DNA of 64,000 nucleotides from Ascarosepion bandense (taxonomy: Eukaryota > Mollusca > Cephalopoda > Sepiida > Sepiidae). The stretch lies in contig JBBBDQ010001028.1 of assembly GCA_037127315.1 (NCBI GenBank), positions 868,001 to 932,000 of the forward strand, written 5' to 3'. The position numbers and the translations under genes were made by a program. Of this stretch, positions 10,336 through 18,994 are shown one piece after another. Below the pieces are notes generated by a model, which saw only the letters and a list, made by a program, of their open reading frames with translations, did no database searches and was not told the origin of the DNA. Positions within the stretch are counted from its first letter, which is position 1; each line of letters starts with the position of its first letter.

Positions 10336-10520
10336 TGTACAGGAAAATTCCACAATGGACACGAACATTGTTGGGTTGCCGATGTAGGCTCCCCCATATA
10401 TTTTTTTTTTTTTTGTTTTGTTTGTTTCGGCGTGCACATGTTTTGTACAATTGTCGGGCTTGTGTGGCATGGGGGGTGTGTGAGGGTGTTGCGCTTAAAA
10501 TGTTCTTAGGTGAACATTTT
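10336..10520 (+). other. Gypsy 3' non-coding region, second part
   Basis: Contains a T-run (10,400-10,414) and a GT-rich stretch. The open frames on both strands here are low-complexity. Part of it may belong to the captured segment (flanking intron or exon), which cannot be decided from this copy. Confidence 0.4.
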
Positions 10521-10541
10521 GGAAAATGGGAGGGCGAGGAG
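10521..10541 (+). promoter_or_regulatory. Polypurine tract
   Basis: A purine-rich run (ggaaaatgggagggcgagga) sits directly against the 3' LTR start at 10,542, the standard position for the plus-strand primer. Confidence 0.85.
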
Positions 10542-11020
10542 TGTAATATAACAATCTGGCCCCACCCGAGGAAGTGATGCAAGCGATGGTGTTTTCCATC
10601 GGTGAAGGGGGCGGCGAAGCGACAAGACAGGTGTTTGTGAAATACATCCTGTCGAAGCCGGAGCGGATGTCATTTTGACCTTATTTCCGACAGCGGCGGA
10701 AATGGCTACAGAGGCAAACAGATCAGGTGCCTCTTAGAATTACGTGGGCGTTGCGTGGGCGAGGCAAAAACCGGAAGGAAAGTCCCGGTTCTAGAGGACT
10801 ATATAAAGACCTCGACACACGGATTCGCCAGTAGCAGAGAGCGGCCGGTGGAAGCAGAGAGAGACAACACAGGCAGACTACACTCCCGTCAGCCATTCTA
10901 TATGTGCCCTCACCCTCCCGTTCTCTATTCCACACAGTTCGTCGTCATTAATAAAAATATAACCTTATATTTTTATATATGCGTGTTTGTTGTTTTGTCG
11001 TCGTACGGCGATATATAACA
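10542..11020 (+). repeat. 3' LTR of the gypsy element
   Basis: 479 bp, collinear with the 5' LTR except for two transitions, each turning a CpG of the 5' LTR into CA or TG. Followed by ATAA, the target duplication, and then LINE-A sequence. Confidence 0.95.
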
Positions 11021-11024
11021 ATAA

Positions 11025-11787
11025 TAAGGAAAATTGATGAAAAACATCACAAACTGCAACAGTCCACTTTACCAAAACAGGTAGAGATAAATGCATTGGA
11101 AAAAAAGAAATAGCTAACCTAATAGAAACATAATTCCAAAGAAACTCCTAAGCAAATCACAACACTTCCAAATTTCAAAAATATAAAAACATTATGGAAC
11201 AAGAAAGTCTTGCATTCACGTCAAACAATAAAGAAAAATACAATATTCTCTTTACGATGACTGAAGAAACTCCATAAATAAAGGTAAAGTTCTGCAACCA
11301 ATAGCAGATGAAATTCATTACAAATTTTTAAAACAACTGCCAGAAAAATCTCTTTTAATACTTCTTCAGATTTTTATTGATATATGGTGTTCAGATAAAT
11401 TTCCACAATTGTGGCTTGAATCTGTTGTAATTTCAATTCTAAAACCCAGCAAAGACTATTTCAACCTAACAAATTACTGACCTATTGCATTAACAAATTG
11501 TATTTGCAAGATGATGGAGAGAATGGCAAATGCTCGACTAATGTGGTACCTGGAAAAAAACAATCTTGTAGCTACCAAAGTGGATTCTGAATAAACCAAG
11601 GAACCAATGATCAACTTTTACAGCTAGAATCCTTTATTTGTGATGGCTTTATTTGGGGTCATCATGTGTATTCTTCAATCTTGAAAAAACCTATGACACT
11701 ACATGACTCCTAAAAAAGCATGCACAAGATGGGAATAAAAGTAAGAATGGGTGTAGTCATTCCAAACTTCCTAACACATCACTCAAT
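11025..11787 (+). pseudogene. LINE-A, part 2: N-terminal half of the reverse transcriptase
   Basis: Conceptual translation across frames shows the jockey-type order: KQLPEKSLL, the SVVISILKPSKD block, NY.PIALTNCICKMMERM, LMWYLEKNNL and, near 11,670, a decayed DLEKAYDTT block (motif A). Numerous stops show long decay. The strand and order continue exactly from part 1, supporting a single LINE split by the gypsy element. It stops at a TA where mariner sequence begins. Confidence 0.85.
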
Positions 11788-12692
11788 AATTCCTGGGCCT
11801 GACATATAGATGGTGCCATTAATAAAAATCCATATGATTTTTTTCAAATGGAATGTAACAAAATTTAGGCCCAGTCAGGTTATCAGTTTACAAATTACAG
11901 TTATTTAAGTTAAGCTATGGTTGCAAATTTTCAAAACAATAGAAAAATCTGAATTTTGTGTGTTGATAAAGCATTGCTTTCTGATGGGAAAAAATACTGT
12001 TCAAGCAAAGCAATGGCTTGATAAGTGTTATTTGGACTCTGCTCTGTCAGAAACAATGGTTAAAAGGTGGTATGCTCACTCTAAACGCGGTTGTACAGAC
12101 ACAAATTATGCTGAGCACTCAGATTGCCCAAAATTGGTAGTTGTTCCGGAAAATACCAAAAAATCCACAAACTCATTTTGGTTGATCATAAATTGAAGTT
12201 GTGTGAGATGGCCAATCAGTTGAACATATCAGAAGGTAGTGTATTCACCATTTTGCATGAATATTTGTCAATGAGAAAGCATTGTTCAAAGTGGCTGCCA
12301 CATTTGATCAAAAACAACAATGTGCTGACAATTCAGAGCCATTGTTTGCAAATTTTTCAATGCAACAAGAAGGAATTTTTGCATAAATATGTGATAATGG
12401 TTGAAACATGGCTCCACCACTTCATTCTGGAGTCAAACTGACAGTCAGCTGAGTGGTGAGCAGCAGGTGAAAGCCGTCCAAAGCAACCAAAGATGCAAAC
12501 ATCAGCAAGCAAAGTTTTGGCCTCTGTATTTTTGGATGTGCAAGGTATTTTGTTCATTGATTACCTTGAGAAAGAAAGAACCATCAATAACAAATATTAT
12601 ATAGCATTATTGGTGTGTTTGAAGGAAGAAATTGCCAAAAAATGACTACAAATGAAGAAGAAAAGACAATGCACTGTGTCACAAGTCAATTG
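11788..12692 (+). pseudogene. Mariner transposase, 5' part, interrupted by LINE-B
   Basis: From about 11,921 the translation follows a mariner DD34D transposase: CVLIKHCFLMGKNTVQAKQW, SEGSVFTILHEYLSMRKH, KKEFLHKYV. At the first catalytic block, usually MDETW, the sequence reads MVETW, so the catalytic Asp is lost. The block FIDYLEKERTINNKYY follows at about 12,550. The second catalytic region appears as KDNALCHKS, with its Asp retained, and is cut right after it by LINE-B at 12,692/12,693. Frame shifts occur near 12,150 and 12,440. The 5' edge lies near the TA at 11,786-11,787 with the sequence attcctgggcctgac as candidate inverted repeat. Confidence 0.88.
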
Positions 12693-14783
12693 ATTTGGGA
12701 TTCGTTCCGAGACTTCCTCTGTGACATCCCTTGGAACAACGTCTTTAGTCTTCCCATCGAAGAATGTGCATCCGAGGTCTCCTCCTGGGTTAAGGCTGGC
12801 ATTGATGCCTTCATCCCTGCTAGGAAATTCCAGCTTAAATCTCATTCGTCTCCATGGTTCTCACCCGCTTGTTCGGCTGCCATTGCCCACCGGAATCATT
12901 TCTTCCGACTTTATCGTAACTATGCGTCGGAACAAAACAGGCGCCTTTTCACTTCAGCTCGTAATAAGTGTAAAAGGGTACTTAACGAAGCTAAGATGTT
13001 GTTTGCTGCCAGAATGAAGCAACGCATAGCATGCTCTAAATTCGGCTCTAAAGACTACTGGCGACTCTGTAAAAGAGTACTTAACAAGAGCAAGTCCACA
13101 ATACCCCCGCTAATCAACAAATTTGAGGTCCTCACCTCCCCAGCAGATAAGGCTGAATGTTTTGCCCGCAGATTCTCGAACAATTCGAGTCTGGACTCGT
13201 CTGGAGTTTTTACTCCCGACTTCTCACCTAGAACCAAGGCACAACTGAATGATGTCCACATTACACCTTCGCTTGTCTCTAAGATTATCTTAAAACTTGA
13301 CCCTCACAAAGCGAGCGGTGGTGACGGAATCCCAACCATAGTCTTAAAGAAATGTGCCCCTGAACTCTCCTCTATCCTTTCTAAGCTCTACAACCTCTGC
13401 CTATCTGCTTCCTGCTTTCCTGCCTGTTGGAAATCTTCCTCTATAGTTCCTATATTTAAAAACACTGGAGAACCCTCTGACCCTGCAAATTACCGCCCTA
13501 TCAGCCTTCTTCCGATCTTTGGCAAAGTGTTCGAAGCCATTATCAACGCCGAGCTGGTTCAGCATCTCACAGCACACAGGCTCCTCTCGGACAAGCAATA
13601 TGGTTTCCGCTTCACCAGGTCTACTGCTGATATGCTAACGACCATCACCGAGTACATATACCAGGCACTCGACAGGAATGGCGAAGCTCGAACCGTTGCA
13701 TTGGATATATCTAAGGCGTTCGACAGAGTATGGCATGCTGGCCTTCTATGTAAGCTGCGGAGCTATGGTATAACTGGACATTTGTTTGAACTAATCCAGT
13801 CCTTCCTCTCTAACCGCACAATGAAAGTGTTATTAAACGGACATGCCTCTCAGAACTACCATACAAACGCAGGTGTCCCCCAAGGCTCCATCTTAGGTCC
13901 TACACTCTTCCTGATATATATTAATGATCTCCCTGATTCCATAAGAACCCAAATAGGTTTGTACGCCGATGACACCACAGTTTACTCTCGCCTCCAACAA
14001 AAATCTGGTGTAGGCGTCAAAGCTAAACTTGCAGCCGAGATTGAAAAAGACCTCCAATCCATATTGGACTGGGGTAAGAAATGGCTAGTAAATTTTAATG
14101 CTTCTAAAACGAAGCTACTGTCAATTAACCATCATCGACAATCTCACCTACCTCCCATTAGCATGGACCAGGCTTGCCTCCCAGAGAGTAAAACACTATG
14201 CCTCCTTGGTCTCACACTTTCAGTGGACCTCAAATGGAATGACTATATCGAATCCATTGCTAAATCCGCTGCTATGAAAGTCGGTTCTCTGTGTAGGGCC
14301 CGGAAGTTTTTTCCGTCTAAATCTATCCTGCACATTTACAAATCTACCATCCGCCCGTGCATTGAATACTGCTGCCATATCTGGTCGGGTGCCCCTGCTG
14401 TTCTCCTCGGGCTTCTCGATAAGGTTCAGAGGAGGGTCTGTAATGTGATAGATACCGACTTGGCAGACCGCCTGCAGTCTCTCTCCCACCGGCGAGACGT
14501 GGCTTCGCTGTGTCTCTTCTATAAATACTTTCACGGCTTCTGCTCCGATGAACTTAGATCACTGGTGCCCCCTAAATACGAATTTGCACGAGATACTAGA
14601 TTAGCAACTAGATCCCACCCTTTTACAGTGAAATCGATAAAATGCAGCCGTAACTTCTACTCCAACAGTTTCTTTCCTCGCACTTCCCGACTGTGGAATT
14701 CTCTTCCAAACGATTGCTTCCCCGACGGCTACAATCTCCAGGAGTTTAAATGTAAGGTCAATAGACACCTCCTAACACACTAA
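12693..14783 (+). CDS. LINE-B reverse transcriptase (truncated ORF2)
   Basis: About 696 residues remain open from the insertion junction to the stop. RT landmarks in order: HKASGGDGIPTIVLKK, NYRPISLLPIFGKVFE, KQYGFR, VALDISKAFDRVWH (motif A with catalytic Asp), AGVPQGSILGPTLFLIYIND, and LYADDTTVYS (motif C, both Asp present). The C-terminal part has CIEYCCHIWSG and ends HLLTH, typical of jockey/CR1-like elements without RNase H. The frame continues upstream into mariner sequence in a non-mariner frame, to 12,615, so the apparent N-terminus is an accident of insertion. The catalytic residues look intact, but the endonuclease is missing, so it is not autonomous. Confidence 0.93.
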   Translation: MWDSFRDFLCDIPWNNVFSLPIEECASEVSSWVKAGIDAFIPARKFQLKSHSSPWFSPACSAAIAHRNHFFRLYRNYASEQNRRLFTSARNKCKRVLNEAKMLFAARMKQRIACSKFGSKDYWRLCKRVLNKSKSTIPPLINKFEVLTSPADKAECFARRFSNNSSLDSSGVFTPDFSPRTKAQLNDVHITPSLVSKIILKLDPHKASGGDGIPTIVLKKCAPELSSILSKLYNLCLSASCFPACWKSSSIVPIFKNTGEPSDPANYRPISLLPIFGKVFEAIINAELVQHLTAHRLLSDKQYGFRFTRSTADMLTTITEYIYQALDRNGEARTVALDISKAFDRVWHAGLLCKLRSYGITGHLFELIQSFLSNRTMKVLLNGHASQNYHTNAGVPQGSILGPTLFLIYINDLPDSIRTQIGLYADDTTVYSRLQQKSGVGVKAKLAAEIEKDLQSILDWGKKWLVNFNASKTKLLSINHHRQSHLPPISMDQACLPESKTLCLLGLTLSVDLKWNDYIESIAKSAAMKVGSLCRARKFFPSKSILHIYKSTIRPCIEYCCHIWSGAPAVLLGLLDKVQRRVCNVIDTDLADRLQSLSHRRDVASLCLFYKYFHGFCSDELRSLVPPKYEFARDTRLATRSHPFTVKSIKCSRNFYSNSFFPRTSRLWNSLPNDCFPDGYNLQEFKCKVNRHLLTH

Positions 14784-14985
14784 CCTGCTCCCATTCTATC
14801 AAACACTCTTCCCATCTGCCCGACACTCATCCTCGCTATCCTTACTCATCTATCACCTTTCTCCTGACATTCCCTATGTCTATCCACTCCTTCTCTTTAC
14901 CTTACCCTATGTAGCCCCATGCGCAATAGTGGCAGTGGAATGCCTTGCTTGGGGTGAGATGATTAAAAAAAAAAAAAAAAAAAAA
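12693..14985 (+). mobile_element. LINE-B: 5'-truncated jockey/CR1-superfamily LINE inside mariner
   Basis: The element begins in the linker before the reverse transcriptase and ends in an A-tail at 14,965-14,985. Removing it restores a continuous mariner reading through KS-IATVAKLYEL. AATTG occurs at both junctions (12,688-12,692 and 14,986-14,990) and is best read as a short target duplication. A T/C-rich 3' UTR follows the stop at 14,783. Endonuclease and ORF1 are absent, as expected for incomplete reverse transcription. The long open frame suggests a fairly recent insertion. Confidence 0.9.
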
Positions 14986-15273
14986 AATTGCAACGGTGGC
15001 GAAACTATATGAATTGCACTCTATTCTCCAGATCTGGCCTCTAGTGACTACTGGCTGTTTGCAGACCTCAAAATAATGCTACAAGGAAAGAGATTTAGCT
15101 TTTTTGTAGAAGTGATATCAGAAACTAAGGCGTATTTTGAGGCCAAAGACAAATTGTTCTACAAAGAAGTTATTGAATTGTTAGAGAAGCATAGAAATCA
15201 GTGTATCACCCTAGAAAGAGAATAAAGTTGAATTTTGCTAAAAGTTGTTGTTTTATTAGTAAGGCCTGGGATT
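14986..15273 (+). pseudogene. Mariner transposase, 3' part
   Basis: After the LINE-B tail the mariner frame resumes with IATVAKLYELH, then after a one-base shift YSPDLASSDYWLFADLKIM (the SPDLAPSDY block holding the third catalytic Asp, still present), and ends with LEKHRNQCITLERE and a stop near 15,224. A 3' end related to aaggcctggg at 15,261-15,270 mirrors the 5' edge imperfectly, so the outer boundary is approximate. Confidence 0.85.
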
Positions 15274-15302
15274 TATTCAGTGATGTTTTATTAAACCAAA
15301 CA

Positions 15303-15520
15303 TTTAAAGTATGAAATGGAAACCCAACATCAAATACACACAAGCAGAAGGCAGGATATCTCAAGGTAGCATTTTATCAGTTACATTATTTATTCTTAAA
15401 ATAAATAGTATTATTAAAATCATTAATACAGGAATTAAAAAAATCTCTATATATAGATGATCTTTAGATATCATATTTATCACCAAACATGCCTACCCTT
15501 GAAAGATATGTACAAACATT
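15303..15520 (+). pseudogene. LINE-A, part 3: reverse transcriptase motifs B and C
   Basis: Translation gives QGSILSVTLFILKINSIIK (motif B2) and then SLYIDDL (motif C) at about 15,450, followed by MPTLERYVQ. It continues part 2 on the same strand, placing the mariner insertion inside the LINE-A palm domain. Confidence 0.82.
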
Positions 15521-15524
15521 ATTT

Positions 15525-16015
15525 ACATTGATCGGACTATTGTTCTCATCTTTGTCATTATTACAATGTTTTGACTGTTGTACACTCCAGTTCTCTTCTA
15601 GATGACAACATGACTAAGAAATTATGTGTATACCATTCCATGTAGCTGTGAAAAGAAATACAAAGAAGAAATGGGTCGCCCCCTTAAAGTAAGGCTGCAA
15701 GAACATCACAAGGCCGTAACACGAAAGGATATAGGAAAATCAGGTGTAGCTGATCACATATGAAGAGAGAAAGGGGATCAGATGCTCCCTATGGAATGAA
15801 GTTGAAATAATTGATAGAGAACACTACTGGAAACTATGTAAAGTTAAGGAATAAGTGCATATGCTAGGCCATAAAAATCTCCTAAGCTAACTAAGCATAG
15901 AAATGAATACAGTATGGGAACCAGTTATACTGATTGCTAGAGAAAATCATTAGCATCAAATATTGTAATATGAACTCTGGTAAAAAAATGTTACATTAGG
16001 TTTATAAGTCCAAGA
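15525..16015 (+). pseudogene. GIY-YIG endonuclease fragment of a Penelope-like element
   Basis: The frame starting near 15,628 reads IPCSCEKKYKEEMGRPLKVR, then LQEHHKAV and KSGVADHI. This is the GIY-YIG fold found at the C-terminus of Penelope-like reverse transcriptases (usual form CSCG..YIGETGR.L..RL.EH), with the YIG tyrosine block decayed. After a stop and shift the typical tail LSIEMNTVWEPVI appears at about 15,900. No reverse transcriptase part is present. It lies between two collinear LINE-A segments and is therefore an insertion. Confidence 0.8.
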
Positions 16016-16020
16016 AATTC

Positions 16021-16190
16021 ATAGGTTTATGTTCTCTTGGACACATGGTCCTGTAGCATATAGATGTTGGTTAGTTCCAGTGACTGGACCCAAAGAGTTA
16101 TGAGTTCAATATAAGGCAGTGGTGAACAAATAACTTAAAATACTTAAGTTAAAGGGAGATAACTACATGGATACCAGAAGTATCATCACA
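16021..16190 (+). repeat. SINE-like dispersed repeat, copy 1
   Basis: Shares a diverged but collinear stretch with 55,725-55,862: ggacacatgg..., ttggttag, tgac.tg.acccaaag, and then a gagataac/gcagataac end. The part acacatggtcc...gagttcaat has the layout of tRNA box A and box B promoters, suggesting a tRNA-derived SINE. Decay prevents naming the tRNA. Confidence 0.5.
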
Positions 16191-16279
16191 TCAAATGAGA
16201 ATGATTGTAATAAAGGGTTTGGTTTGAAATTCCTAGCACTGGCAATATAGCCCGAACAATGTAAAAAGATAGAAAAATA

Positions 16280-16565
16280 AACAAATGAAAAATCACCTTG
16301 ATCCAGAATTAGAATTAAATGAACACTTAGTTCCCATAATGCAATAAATAAAATATCTAAGAATCATAACTTAAAGGTGCATATTGATTACCTTAAACAA
16401 AAATGCCAAAAGACTTTGAAGCTTCTAAAAGTAATAGCAAAATTAAATTGGGGGTGTTGACCAGAAAGTAATGCTTAGTATATATAGGTCATACATCAGA
16501 TCAAATTTTGACTACTGGTGCCACACATCAATCCTATCTTAAAAAGCTACAAAATAATCTCTTTG
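16280..16565 (+). pseudogene. LINE-A, part 4: C-terminal region after the RT
   Basis: Translation shows HLDPELELNEHLVP, IKYLRII, NKNAKRL and then VMLSIYRSYIRSNFDYWCH, the thumb/connection region of jockey-like LINEs. It follows the MPTLERYVQ block of part 3 once the GIY-YIG and SINE-like insert is removed. LINE-A is lost after about 16,565. Confidence 0.82.
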
Positions 16566-18258
16566 ACTGACAATTTATATTTCATAATATATGAATATTT
16601 AAAATTTTGAAAATAACTTTTTTTACAAGAAATTTCAATTTGGGAAAATAAAAAAAATAAAAATGCAGATGTTTTGTAAATATTTTGAGATTATCCAGAA
16701 TAAATCAAATTACTTTGAATCATTATCTGAATGAAATGCAATAACAATATCATTCCAATGACATCTCCAGAATCCTGAAAAGATCTAACTTTTATTTGTG
16801 TGGCAGCTATAATGATAACATTATAATGTTAGCATTAATTACAGCTTGTCTGTTTTATGTTATTGCTATTGTCTATGAATAGAAAATTTAAAGAAATACT
16901 GTTATTGGTTTACAAAAAATAGGTATAAGATTGTTGGTAATAAAACATCTTTCTTTTTTTTTTTAAGTACTTGCTATTTTATAAAATAACACATAATATA
17001 TTAGCATTATTCTAGAAACACATAAGAAAAAAGTTTTGTAAATATTTTGTTTATAAAATTGATGATAAAATCTTTTATTTATAAAAAAAATTGATTATAA
17101 AATTCAGTAAAAAGTACAAATTGATGCATATTTTTTCTAGCTATTTAAAGTGTCTTAATGAAAAATGTTAATGGGTAAAAATAATGATCTTAAAATGTAA
17201 GCAAATAAATCTAAATTTGCATAATTCTATCCACTCATCTGATTGACCAAAAAACATCAACAGACAAATTACATAATCCTGATTAGTCAGAATTCCTGCA
17301 TAGTATTGAATAAAATGATCTCATTTGCATAGACATAAATATAGTTTACAATTCTTACAATCACGTGGAAGTTATGCCAGAATGCTGGTCAAGAAAGAAA
17401 TGATCACTCTCGGCTGGGCCCATGACCCCAGAATAGATATCACTGAGGAAGCATTCTGGTGTGCAATATCTGTGTATAAAACAAATGATTAGTATTTTTT
17501 TTTTTAAATTTGCTGTCTCAATTCTTGGTCTTTAAGAAAAGCTTAAATGGTTCTGGCTAGTATATTAATTTTCTTTTACTTTTTTGCTAGAATTAATTTT
17601 CCATAGATTTTTATATTCATATATAACACATATTTATCTTTATTGTGTGTATGTGTGCATAAGAGTATTTGCAGAAACGAGAAAAGGAACAGATGGAATT
17701 TTCTATTTAAAGCTATGTTATTATTGTTTTTGTTTTTTTTCATTGATTTGTCCAACTAAAATAGGAAAACACTGAATAATGATTATGCATTCATGTAACT
17801 AATAATTTATTACTACAAGAGAGTGATGAAAAGTTCTTGGACTAATTCACTTCTTAAAAATCTGATCAAATATTTAACCAGACATATGAATTTTTCTTGG
17901 TATAACTTCATGGTCATACTAAAAACTTTCTATATCCCTTTGTATATATACAGTGACTTATCCTCAAATCTGAGCTAATAATCCTAATCTAATTTTAAAT
18001 CACTGTAGGTTAACTTTCAGCAAAATTGAAATCATATAATCCTTGAACCTTATTCACCTTAAATCTTATTAATCTTGAGATAGTTTTAAATATGAGTAAA
18101 TTAAAAATAATCTTTAATTCAATCAAATATGTTCATGCAGATTGTATTAGAACGATAATTTTAATCTCTTTCTCTATTTTGTAGGAATAAATAGTACACT
18201 AAATGATATTGTACATTTAATCATTGTAATCATTGCTATTTTCATATTTTAAATATAA

Positions 18259-18298
<40 letters not shown>

Positions 18299-18828
18299 TT
18301 TAGTTTCATGTGTAAACATTTATTTGATAAAAGTTTCTAGATTTTCCATTTTGTGATCACAATTCTTGCCTAAAATATTATTTTAGTGTGCTTATCACTC
18401 AAAATGGGACAACAAATTAATTCTGTTTAACTCATAGGGAATGTGCATGGTAAATACAATCAAAGATATGAGATTTGTTACACACAGGTATCAATGACCC
18501 AGGTTGCTGGCTATAAAGAAGAATGTAATAAAAACAAGAAAGTGGAAATTTACACACCTATTTTGATTTGAATGAGAACTATATTAACTGATACTAAGTC
18601 ACAAACTTTTACAAATAATCATCTTTTTCATTTTCTACTTCAGTTCTATTTAACTCAAACTGTTTATCTTATCTTTTGAAAGAAAAAGGAAAATTCCACA
18701 TACAATTAACATAATTATTTACCCATTGCATACAAAAAATGAAGGTACATCAAAATTTAAAAAAATAACTTTTATCTTTTTTTTTATAGTAGGTTTACCC
18801 CTACTATAAAAAAGCAAATAATACTGAC
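16566..18828. other. AT-rich sequence with a (TA)n(GA)n microsatellite
   Basis: No gene recognised. A (TA)n tract at about 18,260-18,278 continues directly as (GA)n to 18,298. Confidence 0.5.
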
Positions 18829-18994
18829 CTTAGCAACTATTACTCTTAAACCTTCAATTTCATCATGGAATTCTTGATCCCTTAACCCCCAGGCCGGTGT
18901 GCAGTTTTCATATGTAGTAGTGAAGAAAACTGTATACCAAATATGCTCCCACTTCCTCCATAAATACCACTCTTTTACCAAAAGGAAAAACTTT
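18829..18994 (-). other. Candidate internal exon of an unrecognised protein
   Basis: On the minus strand an open stretch is bounded upstream by a pyrimidine-rich ...cctag acceptor (at 18,995) and downstream by AAG|gtcagt, a good donor. The frame encodes about 55 residues containing WYLWRKWEHIWYTVF, ENCTPAWGLRDQEFHDEI and EGLRVIVAK, a mixed composition unlike the low-complexity frames nearby. I do not recognise the family. It could equally be a decayed transposon or retropseudogene fragment; no partner exon was found. Confidence 0.25.

Larger units (their letters stand above)
4951..11020 (+). mobile_element. Young Ty3/gypsy LTR retrotransposon, internally defective
   Basis: Two 479-bp direct repeats (4,951-5,429 and 10,542-11,020) begin TGT and end ACA and flank gag, a fused protease-RT-RNase H-integrase frame, a 0.87-kb non-coding 3' region and a polypurine tract. 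The host sequence ATAA is duplicated on both sides (4,947-4,950 and 11,021-11,024), and the flanks join into one LINE-A copy. The LTRs differ at only two positions by eye (5,081 and 5,314), about 99.6% identity, so insertion was recent. Defects are a gag frame break, loss of the integrase catalytic core and an altered protease motif. No env-like frame was seen. The 3' region carries an antisense eIF3m-like fragment. Confidence 0.95.

Noticed and set aside
10304..10582. Second minus-strand frame over the eIF3m fragment
   Set aside because: Frame-shifted relative to the eIF3m-like reading and extends into the LTR.
12615..14783. A single 722-codon gene
   Set aside because: The first 26 codons are mariner sequence read out of frame; the rest is LINE-B RT. 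It is a fusion created by insertion, not one protein.
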